Part shown: piece by piece, positions 18,332 through 26,288 of the stretch
Layout: the number at the start of each line of letters is the position of its first letter
Numbering within the stretch: position 1 is the first letter of the stretch
From: an uncultured Clostridia bacterium
GTDB taxonomy: Bacteria; Bacillota; Clostridia; Oscillospirales; Acutalibacteraceae
DNA length: 64,000 nt
NCBI GenBank assembly: GCA_945912145.1
Contig: CAMEBF010000007.1
Coordinates: 1 to 64,000 of the forward strand
Direction: 5' to 3'
Translations under genes and position numbers: made by a program
Notes under the pieces: model-generated
The model's database searches: none
Told to the model about the DNA's origin: nothing
Seen by the model: the letters and a program-made list of their open reading frames with translations, nothing else

Positions 18332-18363
18332 CAACGCGTCGATTCTCTCGGCGCGTTGTTTTT
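18332..18363 (+). terminator. Terminator after symporter gene / structured segment
   Basis: CAACGCG - CG ... CG - CGCGTTG followed by five T residues on the plus strand. It is 182 bases beyond the symporter stop. Confidence 0.75.
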
Positions 18364-18375
18364 CTGTATATGGAA

Positions 18376-19221
18376 TTACAGGTTTTGAAAAAGTGTCCGG
18401 AAGCGTGCGGCGCGGTCGTATGCCTCCCCGATATAATCCTCAAAGCGCATTTGCTCATAGCGGTCGCTGACGTGTCGGTTCGGACGGTTCTTACAGACAA
18501 ACTCAAAGGTGAGCGGTCCCTCGAAGTCGAGCGCACGGAGCTGCTGCGCGATCGATTCCCAGTCGGCGATGCCGTCAAAGGGGAGCAGATGCGCGTCGTC
18601 GAAAAAGGTGATCTCGTTCGGGTCGGTCTGTCCCATGTTGTCGTTCAGATGCGTCGAAAACAGGTATTTTCCGTATTTGCCGAGCATATCGCGGTTTCCG
18701 TTGTAACACATGGCGTGTCCCGAATCGTAGCAGTAGCCGATGTGGGGTAGCTCGCCGAAGCGGTCAAAAATCGCGGCGAGGTATTCTTCTCCCTCAGTGT
18801 TTTCAAACGCGATCCGCACCTTTTTCTTGTCGGCATATTCGATCAGCGACGAGAGACGGCGCAGTCCCTGTTCGTTCGGCGAATGGTTATCCATACCGAT
18901 GATCGCGTGGCAGATCATCAGATCGATGCCGTACGCGGCGCAGTCGTCCAGACAGCCGGTGAGGTCGCGCATCATCTTGTCGGCTGTCTCGCCTGATTCG
19001 TCATGCCAGATATCGTCCATACCGTAGAACGGTGCGTGCAGGGATTGGAGAAAAAGTCCGCATTCCGCCGCCTTCTGGACGAGCAGACCGATGTCGAGAT
19101 CGCGTTCCCAGTCAAAGAATACGCCGCCGAAGCCAGCTTTTTTGAGTATGGGGAGCTGTTCGGCAAGCGGCACGTCCGCGTCCATGCCGACGTTGATACA
19201 AAGTATATCGGGATTCATCAT
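18376..19221 (-). CDS. Sugar phosphate isomerase/epimerase-like TIM barrel protein
   Basis: Protein of 281 residues of the xylose isomerase-like/AP endonuclease 2 superfamily (IolE/IolI-type). Seen: LCINVGMDADVPLAEQLPIL, SLHAPFYGMDDIWHDESGET (metal-site His region), ICHAIIGMDNHSPNEQGL, VRIAFENTEGEEY (metal Glu), YCYDSGHAMCYN (metal Asp/His), STHLNDNMG and GPLTFEFVCKNRPN (last metal Glu). A full metal-site set suggests an active isomerase or epimerase acting on a sugar or inositol derivative; the substrate is unknown. Two adjacent ATGs (19221 and 19218) follow GAGG. A longer frame upstream has no ribosome site and overlaps a repeat. No neighbour indicates a pathway. Confidence 0.75.
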   Translation of the reverse strand: MMNPDILCINVGMDADVPLAEQLPILKKAGFGGVFFDWERDLDIGLLVQKAAECGLFLQSLHAPFYGMDDIWHDESGETADKMMRDLTGCLDDCAAYGIDLMICHAIIGMDNHSPNEQGLRRLSSLIEYADKKKVRIAFENTEGEEYLAAIFDRFGELPHIGYCYDSGHAMCYNGNRDMLGKYGKYLFSTHLNDNMGQTDPNEITFFDDAHLLPFDGIADWESIAQQLRALDFEGPLTFEFVCKNRPNRHVSDRYEQMRFEDYIGEAYDRAARFRTLFQNL

Positions 19222-19233
19222 AATCGCCTCTTT

Positions 19234-19252
19234 TGCAAAGTACAAAGTGCAA
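19234..19252. repeat. Solo arm of family-1 repeat
   Basis: TGCAAAGTACAAAGTGCAA, just upstream of the isomerase ribosome binding site; it resembles the terminal repeat of the 145-base elements without their core. Confidence 0.5.
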
Positions 19253-19305
19253 TCATATAACAGTGGACTGCTTTGTGCGACAGCACCTCGTTTTATGCTT
19301 TTTTC

Positions 19306-19346
19306 AAAAAATTGAATACGCACCGTCCTTTTCGACCGTGCGCATT
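19306..19346 (-). terminator. Terminator of typA
   Basis: Minus-strand stem AATGCGCAC-G-GTC / GAC-G-GTGCGTATT with one mismatch, followed by CAATTTTTT. Confidence 0.6.
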
Positions 19347-19362
19347 GCTTATTTGTGATTGC

Positions 19363-21189
19363 TTATTTCTTGTTCCTGTGCTCCTGCTTCATGCGGAGTT
19401 CTTTGGAGAGGATTTTTTTACGAAGACGCAGGCTCTTCGGCGTGACCTCGAGCAGTTCGTCGTCGCTCAGAAATTCCATACACTGTTCAAGGCTCAGCAC
19501 GGAGTGGGGAACCAGTCGCAGTGCGTCGTCCGAACCGGCTGCTCGGGTGTTCGTCATCTGCTTTTTCTTGCAGACGTTGCAGACGATGTCTTCATTCTTG
19601 GCGCATTCGCCGCAGATCATGCCCTCATAAACAGGAACGCCGGGACCGATGAACAGACGACCTCTGTCCTGTGTATTGAAAAGACCGTAGGCGGTGCTTT
19701 CGCCTGTCTCGTGTACGACGATGGAACCTCTGTCGCGCGTCTGAATATCGCCCTTCCACGGCTCATAGCCTGCGAACAGGTTGTTCATGACGCCGTAGCC
19801 GTTGGTGTCGGTCAGGAATTCGCTGCGGTAGCCGATGAGACCTCTTGCGGGAATCTTAAATTCCAGATGGGTCGTGCCGCCGTCGCGGATGCTCATATTT
19901 TCAAGCTCGCCCTTGCGCGAACCGATTTTTTCCATGACCGCACCGACGTACGATTCGGGCACTTCCACGATCAGCAGCTCCATCGGTTCGAGCGTTTCAC
20001 CGTTGTCGCCCTTTTTCAGAATGACCTTCGGACGGGATACCGCAAATTCGTAGCCCTGACGGCGCATGGTTTCAATGAGAATTGAGAGATGCAGCTCGCC
20101 GCGTCCCGAAACCTTGAAGGAATCGGTCGTTTCCGTTTCCTCCACACGCATACTGACGTTTGTCTCGACTTCCTTGAAAAGACGGGCGCGGATATTTCTC
20201 GAAGTGACGAATTTGCCCTCTTGTCCTGCGAACGGACTGTCGTTGACCATGAAGAACATCGAAATGGTCGGCTCGTCGATCTTGACGAACGGTAGCGGCT
20301 CGACGCAGTCCGGCTCGCAGATGGTCTCGCCGATGTTCAGACCCTCGATGCCCGATACCGCGACAATGTCGCCGGCTTTGGCATCCGCGACCTCGACGCG
20401 TTTCAGCCCCTCAAACTGATACAGACGGGAAACACGGACATTCTGCGTGGTGCCGTCCTGCTTGCAGATGACGACGCTTTGACCGCTTTTGACCTTGCCG
20501 CGTTCGACCTTGCCGACGCCGATACGGCCGACATAATCATCATAATCAAGGCTTGAGAACAGAAGCTGTAAGGGCTTGTCCTCGTCGCCCGTGGGCGGCT
20601 CGATATTGTCAAGAATCGCCTGCAGCAGCGGCTTCATATCGCCCTCACGGACGTCGGGATCAAGGGACGAATAGCCCTCTCTCGCCGAAGCGTATACGAC
20701 GGGGAACTCAATCTGGTCTTCGTCCGCGCCGAGCTCGATAAACAGGTCGAGCACTTCGTCCACAACCTCTGCGGGACGCGCGCCGGGACGGTCAATCTTG
20801 TTGATGACGACCAACGGCTTTTTCTTAAGAGCCAATGCCTTGGAGAGCACGAACCGCGTCTGGGGCATACAGCCCTCAAAGGCGTCCACGAGCAGCAGAA
20901 CGCCGTCGACCATCGTCATGATGCGCTCCACTTCGCCGCCGAAATCGGCGTGACCCGGGGTGTCGATAATATTGATTTTGACGCCGTTATAGTGAACGGA
21001 CGTATTTTTGGAAAGAATGGTGATACCGCGTTCACGCTCGAGGTCGTTCGAGTCCATGACGCGCTCCGCGACCTGTTCGTTTGCGCGGAACGTGCCGCTC
21101 TGACGCAGCATCTGGTCAACCAGCGTCGTTTTGCCGTGGTCAACGTGTGCAATGATCGCGATATTTCTGATATTTTGTGCCGTATTCAA
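19363..21189 (-). CDS. typA: Translational GTPase TypA/BipA
   Basis: Ribosome-associated GTPase of 608 residues, the family length. G1 is AHVDHGKTT, then the switch region [13 protein letters not shown]3 [12 protein letters not shown] and G4 NKID. The C-terminal domains include [40 protein letters not shown] and [20 protein letters not shown]. TypA helps ribosome assembly and translation under stress or cold. The start is a TTG at 21187-21189 with AAGGTG 5 bases before it; the sequence [20 protein letters not shown] matches the normal N-terminus, so the non-ATG start is well supported. Strong promoter at 21237-21265; monocistronic. Confidence 0.96.
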   Translation of the reverse strand: MNTAQNIRNIAIIAHVDHGKTTLVDQMLRQSGTFRANEQVAERVMDSNDLERERGITILSKNTSVHYNGVKINIIDTPGHADFGGEVERIMTMVDGVLLLVDAFEGCMPQTRFVLSKALALKKKPLVVINKIDRPGARPAEVVDEVLDLFIELGADEDQIEFPVVYASAREGYSSLDPDVREGDMKPLLQAILDNIEPPTGDEDKPLQLLFSSLDYDDYVGRIGVGKVERGKVKSGQSVVICKQDGTTQNVRVSRLYQFEGLKRVEVADAKAGDIVAVSGIEGLNIGETICEPDCVEPLPFVKIDEPTISMFFMVNDSPFAGQEGKFVTSRNIRARLFKEVETNVSMRVEETETTDSFKVSGRGELHLSILIETMRRQGYEFAVSRPKVILKKGDNGETLEPMELLIVEVPESYVGAVMEKIGSRKGELENMSIRDGGTTHLEFKIPARGLIGYRSEFLTDTNGYGVMNNLFAGYEPWKGDIQTRDRGSIVVHETGESTAYGLFNTQDRGRLFIGPGVPVYEGMICGECAKNEDIVCNVCKKKQMTNTRAAGSDDALRLVPHSVLSLEQCMEFLSDDELLEVTPKSLRLRKKILSKELRMKQEHRNKK

Positions 21190-21236
21190 ATTAACACCTT
21201 CTGCGACATATTTTTACGAATAATTTACGAATATAT

Positions 21237-21265
21237 ATAATACTCCTATTTTGTCCGATTGACAA
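21237..21265 (-). promoter_or_regulatory. Promoter of typA
   Basis: Minus strand TTGTCA (21265-21260), 17 bases, TATTAT (21242-21237), in an AT-rich tract. Confidence 0.8.
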
Positions 21266-21427
21266 TAGGTAAAACAGCCAAATTTAGGAGCAACACAAAA
21301 AAGTGTTTATGGATATTGCCTCAAGACGGTGCAATCGGCGGAACTGCCGGGAAAACGAACCGCCGGAAATCTGTTACCCCGAAGAGATCACGGTGATGAC
21401 GGACGGATCCTATATTGTAAAAAATTC

Positions 21428-21456
21428 TTGACAAAATCCGTTTCCTGTGGTATGAT
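21428..21456 (+). promoter_or_regulatory. Promoter of the GNAT gene leader
   Basis: TTGACA (21428-21433), 17 bases, TATGAT (21451-21456). Transcription would start near 21463, about 190 bases before the acetyltransferase gene. Between 21266 and 21427 I see no gene, only unassigned sequence with a GCGG/CCGC inverted word. Confidence 0.85.
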
Positions 21457-21484
21457 ACCGAAAAATCCGGAAAGGAAATGAATC

Positions 21485-21577
21485 ATGCTGATAATCCGTT
21501 TTGTACGCGACAGACGAGATGACGCCATACTTGCTATGTATGGTGCGCCTTTGTCGTGTTCATTTTCGGAGAGATAG
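21485..21577 (+). CDS. 30-residue leader peptide (upstream ORF) before GNAT acetyltransferase
   Basis: AAAGGAA, 7 bases, then ATG opens a 30-codon frame ending in TAG. It reads MLIIRFVRDRRDDAIL followed by AMYGAPLSCSFSER. It lies between a strong promoter and an intrinsic terminator, upstream of the acetyltransferase. Within its codons the RNA can form CGCCATAC/GTATGGTG (21523-21545) and an outer CGACA/TGTCG pairing. Such layouts are typical of ribosome-stalling attenuators that induce antibiotic resistance or stress genes. The peptide is Arg-rich and hydrophilic with a C-terminal Ser/Cys cluster. Expression and function are inferred; the good ribosome site is the direct evidence. Confidence 0.6.
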   Translation: MLIIRFVRDRRDDAILAMYGAPLSCSFSER

Positions 21578-21600
21578 CCTTGTTTTTCGATCAAACAGCA

Positions 21601-21634
21601 AACCGTTGATGAACCGATCATCAGCGGTTTTTTT
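21601..21634 (+). terminator. Leader terminator (attenuator) before GNAT gene
   Basis: AACCG-TT-GATGA, loop, TCATC-AG-CGGTT followed by seven T residues, ending about 10 bases before the GGGAGG of the acetyltransferase. An alternative pairing ATCAA (21589-21593)/TTGAT (21606-21610) would break the stem, so a conditional terminator is plausible. Confidence 0.75.
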
Positions 21635-21652
21635 ATTCTGGGAGGTAACAGT

Positions 21653-22216
21653 ATGAATCACAAAGGCACACAGCCCATCAGAACCGAAAGGCTGTTCTTG
21701 CGGGAAATCAAAAAAAACGACTGGCGGGATATGACGCGCTATACCATGAAAGAGGAAGTGGCGCGGTACGTCTCGTGGACGGTACACAAAAGCCCCGACG
21801 AGACGAAAGCTGTCTGCAAAATGTGGGCAGGGGAATACAAAAACGGCGACCGCTACCATTGGGCGATCGTCTACGGCGGCAAGGTGATCGGCAATATCGA
21901 GATCGTCAAGCTGATCGACGCGACGGCGATTCTCGGCTGGCAGATCGATTCTCTTTACTGGAACCGGGGGATCATGACCGAAGCCGCTGCGGCGGTGTTG
22001 GACTATATGTTTTCGCAGATCGGGATTGAAGCCGCGGAAGCCTGCCATATGAGCCAAAATATCGGCTCCGGACGCGTCATGCGGAAAATCGGCATGAAAG
22101 AGATCCCGCTCATCGAGTCGCTGCATTATCGGCTGAAACACGAAACCGAGATCGACGGCGATCCGCTGGTGTCTTACCGGGTTACGAGAGAGGAGTGGGA
22201 GGAGAAGAAAAGGTAA
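21653..22216 (+). CDS. GNAT-family N-acetyltransferase (RimJ/RimL-like)
   Basis: Acetyltransferase of 187 residues, single domain. N-terminal RTERLFLREIKKNDWRDMTR is the RimJ/RimL-type opening; WAIVYGGKVIGNIEIVKL is the central strand pair; WQIDSLYWNRGIMTEAAAAV carries the acetyl-CoA site (the usual R/Q-x-x-G-x-G/A loop is in a relaxed form, WNRGIMTEA); and NIGSGRVMRKIGM is the C-terminal motif. It transfers acetyl from acetyl-CoA to an amine, either protein N-termini or a small molecule such as an antibiotic. The start ATG has GGGAGG 8 bases upstream. The conditional-looking leader with a small ORF suggests inducible expression, which favours a resistance or detoxification role; this is inference. 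Confidence 0.85.
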   Translation: MNHKGTQPIRTERLFLREIKKNDWRDMTRYTMKEEVARYVSWTVHKSPDETKAVCKMWAGEYKNGDRYHWAIVYGGKVIGNIEIVKLIDATAILGWQIDSLYWNRGIMTEAAAAVLDYMFSQIGIEAAEACHMSQNIGSGRVMRKIGMKEIPLIESLHYRLKHETEIDGDPLVSYRVTREEWEEKKR

Positions 22217-22299
22217 GATCAAATAAGATACGAAGAGTAAAGAGAACAAAATAGTCGCATTTTTTTAGAATATCAATCCTTTATAATTGCTTTGCGAAG

Positions 22300-22395
22300 C
22301 AAAGCCACCGATTCTTTTCTCTCTTCTCTCTTCGTTTTTCTCCGGAAAAGTCGAAAGAGAAGAGAAAAGAGAAGAACGAAAAGTGAAGAGTGAAG
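22300..22395. repeat. Purine-rich palindromic repeat near tRNA-Leu terminator
   Basis: TTCTTTTCTCTCTTCTCTCT...CG (about 22312-22335) faces CGAAAGAGAAGAGAAAAGAG...AA (about 22353-22377), forming a long hairpin, and AAGTGAAGAGTGAAGAGAAC follows. A smaller TTGCTTTGCGAAGCAAAG hairpin lies to its left. No coding frame is likely. Distinct from family 1 but of similar design. Confidence 0.6.
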
Positions 22396-22401
22396 AGAAC
22401 C

Positions 22402-22436
22402 AAAAAAGAAAAGCCACACTTTCGTGCGACTTTTCT
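22402..22436 (-). terminator. Terminator of tRNA-Leu
   Basis: Minus strand AGAAAAGTCGCAC, GAAA loop, GTGTGGCTTTTCT with continuing T residues, directly after the tRNA 3' end. Confidence 0.8.
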
Positions 22437-22439
22437 TTT

Positions 22440-22524
22440 TGGTGCGGATAACAGGGGTCGAACCTGCACGCATCGCTGCACAAGATCCTAAATCTTGCGT
22501 GTCTGCCAATTCCACCATATCCGC
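22440..22524 (-). tRNA. tRNA-Leu (UAG)
   Basis: 85 bases including an encoded CCA. Acceptor arms GCGGATA and TATCCGC pair, followed by ACCA. D arm TGGTGGAATTGGCAGACA is typical of Leu, anticodon arm CAAGA-TTTAGGA-TCTTG has TAG as anticodon, a long variable arm (TGCAGCGATGCG region) marks a class II tRNA, and the T arm is CAGG-TTCGACC-CCTG. Reads CUA and CUN codons. Confidence 0.95.
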
Positions 22525-22535
22525 ATAACAATAAT

Positions 22536-22564
22536 AATATAGCACTTTTTTTGTCTTTTGTAAA
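22536..22564 (-). promoter_or_regulatory. Promoter of tRNA-Leu
   Basis: Minus strand TTTACA (22564-22559), 17 bases, TATATT (22541-22536), about 12 bases before the mature tRNA. Confidence 0.7.
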
Positions 22565-22717
22565 GACTTTTGTTCAGGTTTTCTGGAAATTTGCCGAAAG
22601 AGGAAACGGATGGAATTTCGTGAGCTGTCCGGACGCGCATTTCGGCGCATCTTTACTTTTTCCTGATAAATTCTTTATTTGTTTAAAAAAATATGTATTA
22701 CAATCTTGTTAAAAAGG

Positions 22718-22746
22718 TTGAAATTTACGTTTGCCTTTGCTATAAT
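22718..22746 (+). promoter_or_regulatory. Promoter of SH3-protein/PBP1A/ruvX run
   Basis: TTGAAA (22718-22723), 17 bases, TATAAT (22741-22746); leader of about 40 bases. Confidence 0.8.
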
Positions 22747-22793
22747 TTACCCATACTGTATTTGGATAACTTTTTTTTCGGGAGGTACATATC

Positions 22794-23273
22794 ATGGCAG
22801 ACATGAGTGGTTTTCAGAAATTTTTAGGGGAAGCGGCTGATTTCTTCAGAACGCTGATAGAACGGATCAAAAAGGCTGACCGTCGGCTTTTGATTATGAT
22901 CGCGGCGGCCGTTGTGCTGCTGATCGTCATCATCGCCCTGATTGCGCACGGCGTCAGCTCCGGAAAAGAGACGAACGAACCGGTCAGCGTCGACACGCCC
23001 GCTATCGTCCAGGAACAGACGACGAATGAGCCCGTTAACACCGTTGTAAAACAGGATGCCGCCGGAACATACAGAGTTACGACCTCGGGTATTCCTCTGA
23101 ATCTCCGTCTTGCGGCCGACAGCTCCTCGGAACGCCTTGAACAGATTTCCAACGGTACCGAACTGGAAGTTTTTTATATAGACGACAGTTCGTCAGGCTA
23201 TGGCTGGGGCTATGTCGAGTACAACGGTCAGCGCGGCTGGGTTTCCATGGAGTATATGACGCCGGTCAAATAA
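22794..23273 (+). CDS. Membrane-anchored bacterial SH3-domain protein
   Basis: Protein of 159 residues: a short cytoplasmic amphipathic N-terminus (FLGEAADFFRTLIERIKKAD), one transmembrane helix (LLIMIAAAVVLLIVIIALIA), a Thr/Val-rich linker, and a C-terminal bacterial SH3 domain (TTSGIPLNLRLAADSSSERL, GTELEVFYIDDSSSGYGWGY, VEYNGQRGWVSMEYMTPVK). SH3b domains bind cell-wall peptides. It is followed 27 bases later by a class A penicillin-binding protein, so a role in targeting or tuning wall synthesis is plausible. GGGAGG precedes the ATG. Not a lipoprotein and with no enzymatic domain. Confidence 0.85.
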   Translation: MADMSGFQKFLGEAADFFRTLIERIKKADRRLLIMIAAAVVLLIVIIALIAHGVSSGKETNEPVSVDTPAIVQEQTTNEPVNTVVKQDAAGTYRVTTSGIPLNLRLAADSSSERLEQISNGTELEVFYIDDSSSGYGWGYVEYNGQRGWVSMEYMTPVK

Positions 23274-23300
23274 CGGTGAATTATCACAGGAGTGATTTTG

Positions 23301-25865
23301 ATGGAGGATAACAAGAGCGGAAATCCTTATTCGTCGGGCAGCCCGCGTCCGAACCGTCCGTCGAACGGAGGACGAGGGCAGACGTCCGGTGACGGAAGAT
23401 CTGCGCCCAATCCCTACACGAATCAACCGACGGGACAGCGTCGCGTCGGAAGCAGTCAGCGCGTTCCGGACGCGAACGGCGCGTCTCAGCATAAGGCATC
23501 CGATGTCCGGAATCGTCAGACTTCTCAGGTGACGTCATCGGGCGGTGCGCCGCGGAAACAGAATGCGGCGTCCTCTGAGCAAAAATCGAAACAGAAACAG
23601 AAAAAGACAAACGGACATCCCGTTTTGCGCAGATTTGGCATTTTTATATGCTCGGTCTTTTTGATCGGTCTTGTTAGTGTTTCTACGGTCGGTTTGTATG
23701 CGCTGAAATACGTTTCGTCTTTCGTCAACGGCGATGTAGCGATCGATCTGGATGAATATAAAGCCAATCAGAGCCAGACCACGATTCTTTATACGCTTGA
23801 CGACGACGGAAATGAGATGGAACTGATTCGTCTGCACGGTGAGGAGAACAGAATTTGGGTCGATCTGGAAGAAATGCCCAAAGACCTGCAAAATGCTTTT
23901 ATCGCGCTTGAAGACCGTCGTTTTAAGGAACATTCGGGCGTGGACTGGACGCGAACCATCGCGGTTATGATCGTGCCGTCGTATGAAGGTCAGGGTGGTT
24001 CTACCATTACGCAGCAGCTCATTAAAAACCTGACGGGCGAACGCGATGTAACCTATATCCGTAAGTTCAATGAGATCAAGAACGCGCTCAATCTTGAAAA
24101 GCATTATTCCAAAGAAACAATTCTTGAGGCGTACCTCAATACGCTGTATCTCGACGCCGGCTGTTACGGCGTCCAGACGGCTTCCGAATATTATTTCGGC
24201 AAAAACGTCAGCGAACTGAATCTGGCTGAATGCGCCTGTATCGCCGCAATTACGAACGCGCCGCGAACGTATGACCCGATTCTCAATCCCGAAAACAATG
24301 CGGAACGTATGAAATACTGCCTGGAGTGTATGCTCAGCGAGGGATATATCACGCAGGACGAATTTGATAAGGCTCTCGCTTATGACCTTGTCTTTACGAC
24401 AGACGACGATTACGTGCCTAAGACCGAGGAGGAAAAGAAACCCTCCGATGGTATGATCGACGTCAACGAAAGCAACGTCGGGCAGGACGGCGAGGAAGAG
24501 AAAGTCCAGAGCTATTATGTCGATTATGTCATCAATAAAGTCATCGAGGATCTGATGGATACCCGCGCTTACACCTATGAGCAGGCGTGGCGGCTTGTCT
24601 ATTACGGCGGACTGAAGATCCATGTCGCCGTTGATCTCGATATCCAGAATTCGATCGAAGATATCTATTATAATAGAAAAGGTTTTCCGTCGGCGACCAA
24701 TTCCTATGGGGAACAGGTGCAGTCGAGCATGGTCATTATGGACTACACGGGACGCGTCGTAGCGATCGTCGGTCAGGCCGGTGAAAAGACCGGTGCTCGT
24801 TGTCTGAATATCGCAACGGATTCCAAACGGCAGCCCGGTTCGTCGATCAAGCCTCTGAGCGTCTACTCTCTGGCCATCGACAGCGGCGAGTACACATGGT
24901 CGTATCCGATGATCCAGAACTACGGTATTCTGGTGAACGGCGAACGCTGGCCCTATAACTTCGGCGGCGATCCCGGTTCGGCCTACAGCTATGAAACCAT
25001 CCAGCAGGCTCTTGCGCCGTCGCACAATACCGTCACTGCGCAGCTTGTCCAGGCACTCGGCGTGGATACCTGCTATAACTGGCTGAAAGATAAATTCAAA
25101 ATTACGTCGCTTGATGATGCGGATAAGGACTATTCGGCACTGGCGGTCGGCGGCATGACGCACGGCGTTTACGGCATTGAAATGTGCGCCGCCTATACGA
25201 CGTTCGGCAACGGCGGTATTTACTATGAGCCGTACTGCTACTACACCGTAACGAACAGCAGCGGTTCCGTGGTGTATCTGACGCATAACGATTCCGGTGA
25301 ACAGATCATGAAGCCCGGTACGGCCGGCGTGATGAATAAGCTGTTGCAGACTGTAGCAACATCCTATAACGGCACGGCGAGAGCCTACAAGGTGGACGGC
25401 TTCGAGATGTTCGCCAAAACCGGTACGACTTCGGATGAAAAAGACCGTTGGTTTATCGGCGGTACGCCTTATTATGTCTGCAGTGTCTGGATGGGCTATT
25501 CCCAGCACGCAGAGGAGCTGAGCTTCTCGACGAACTACTGCGGTCAGCTCTATCAGACCGTAATGAATTCCATTCATAAGAATCTTCCGGCGAAGTCGTT
25601 TGAGTTCGGCGATGAGATCGTCGAGAAATATTACTGCACGAATACGGGACTTCTTGCGAGTTCCTCCTGCCCGTCAGCGGCAGGCTGGTACCGGACGGAT
25701 TCTCTTCCCTCAACCTGCACGTCCTGCGGCAGTTATCAGCCGCCGGTTAACAACGATGATGATGATGAAACTCCCGACGATACCCCTGTGGATGACACGC
25801 CGGCAAACGATACGCCGGCGGATGCTCCTGCCAATGATTCTCCGGCTCCGGAAGGCGGCGAATAA
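23301..25865 (+). CDS. Class A penicillin-binding protein (transglycosylase/transpeptidase)
   Basis: Bifunctional peptidoglycan synthase of 854 residues. The cytoplasmic N-terminus (about 110 residues) is Ser/Gly/Arg/Pro-rich and disordered. A transmembrane helix (FGIFICSVFLIGLVSVSTVG) follows, then a GT51 glycosyltransferase with catalytic Glu in ALEDRRFKEHSGVDW (about residue 203) and GQGGSTITQQLIKNL. The transpeptidase has the active serine in GSSIKPLSVY (about 513), SHN in PSHNTV and KTGT in FAKTGTTSDEKD (about 706). The last 45 residues are an Asp/Pro/Thr/Ala-rich wall-facing tail with repeats such as DDTPVDDTPANDTPA. It polymerises and cross-links glycan strands. The ATG at 23301 is preferred to a GTG at 23292 since AGGAG lies 8 bases before it. 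Confidence 0.95.
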   Translation: MEDNKSGNPYSSGSPRPNRPSNGGRGQTSGDGRSAPNPYTNQPTGQRRVGSSQRVPDANGASQHKASDVRNRQTSQVTSSGGAPRKQNAASSEQKSKQKQKKTNGHPVLRRFGIFICSVFLIGLVSVSTVGLYALKYVSSFVNGDVAIDLDEYKANQSQTTILYTLDDDGNEMELIRLHGEENRIWVDLEEMPKDLQNAFIALEDRRFKEHSGVDWTRTIAVMIVPSYEGQGGSTITQQLIKNLTGERDVTYIRKFNEIKNALNLEKHYSKETILEAYLNTLYLDAGCYGVQTASEYYFGKNVSELNLAECACIAAITNAPRTYDPILNPENNAERMKYCLECMLSEGYITQDEFDKALAYDLVFTTDDDYVPKTEEEKKPSDGMIDVNESNVGQDGEEEKVQSYYVDYVINKVIEDLMDTRAYTYEQAWRLVYYGGLKIHVAVDLDIQNSIEDIYYNRKGFPSATNSYGEQVQSSMVIMDYTGRVVAIVGQAGEKTGARCLNIATDSKRQPGSSIKPLSVYSLAIDSGEYTWSYPMIQNYGILVNGERWPYNFGGDPGSAYSYETIQQALAPSHNTVTAQLVQALGVDTCYNWLKDKFKITSLDDADKDYSALAVGGMTHGVYGIEMCAAYTTFGNGGIYYEPYCYYTVTNSSGSVVYLTHNDSGEQIMKPGTAGVMNKLLQTVATSYNGTARAYKVDGFEMFAKTGTTSDEKDRWFIGGTPYYVCSVWMGYSQHAEELSFSTNYCGQLYQTVMNSIHKNLPAKSFEFGDEIVEKYYCTNTGLLASSSCPSAAGWYRTDSLPSTCTSCGSYQPPVNNDDDDETPDDTPVDDTPANDTPADAPANDSPAPEGGE

Positions 25866-26288
25866 ATGATTCTTTTATCCGTTGATTACGGAGATGTCCG
25901 CACGGGACTGGCCGTCTGTGATAAAAATGAGATTCTCGCATCGCCTGTCTGCGTTATCAAAGACAGCGAACGGGACAGCCTGATCGGAAGGATTCTTGCA
26001 GTCGCCGAAGAACGGCGCGCTGAGGCATTCGTTGTGGGGCTGCCAAAAAACATGGACGGAACCGAGGGCTTCCGGGCGCAGGCGTGCCGCGAATTTGCAA
26101 GGGAGCTTGCCTGTCGTTCCGGCAAAGAAGTCTCGCTTTACGATGAACGCCTGACAACCGTTTGCGCGCATCAGGCGCTCAATATGACCGATACAAGAGG
26201 CAAAAAGCGCAAAGCTATTGTCGATGCGGTGTCTGCCGTCATGATTCTGGAGGATTACATGGCGCATCGCCGCAGCGCGGCAAAGTGA
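25866..26288 (+). CDS. ruvX: RuvX/YqgF-family Holliday junction resolvase-like nuclease
   Basis: Protein of 140 residues with an RNase H fold: VDYGDVRTGLAVCD carries the first catalytic Asp, VVGLPKNMDG follows, then VSLYDERLTT and the final Asp in KAIVDAVSAVMILEDYM. YqgF/RuvX processes pre-16S rRNA ends and has been proposed as an alternative Holliday junction resolvase. The ATG directly follows the PBP stop (TAAATG), so translation is probably coupled. The last 50 bases overlap tail to tail with the giant glucan synthase gene on the other strand. Confidence 0.9.
   Translation: MILLSVDYGDVRTGLAVCDKNEILASPVCVIKDSERDSLIGRILAVAEERRAEAFVVGLPKNMDGTEGFRAQACREFARELACRSGKEVSLYDERLTTVCAHQALNMTDTRGKKRKAIVDAVSAVMILEDYMAHRRSAAK

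Noticed and set aside
21266-21427. Riboswitch before the GNAT gene
   Set aside because: This stretch lies upstream of the promoter at 21428, so it would not be in that transcript, and no known aptamer core was recognised.
21388-21621. 77-codon minus-strand frame between typA and the GNAT gene
   Set aside because: It lies across the plus-strand promoter, uORF and terminator and has no ribosome site.
22440-22524. Attachment site or integrated element at tRNA-Leu
   Set aside because: No integrase, no duplicated tRNA 3' end and no phage genes on either side.
23535-25577. 680-codon minus-strand frame opposite the class A PBP
   Set aside because: Antisense to intact GT51 and transpeptidase motifs; no plausible protein family.
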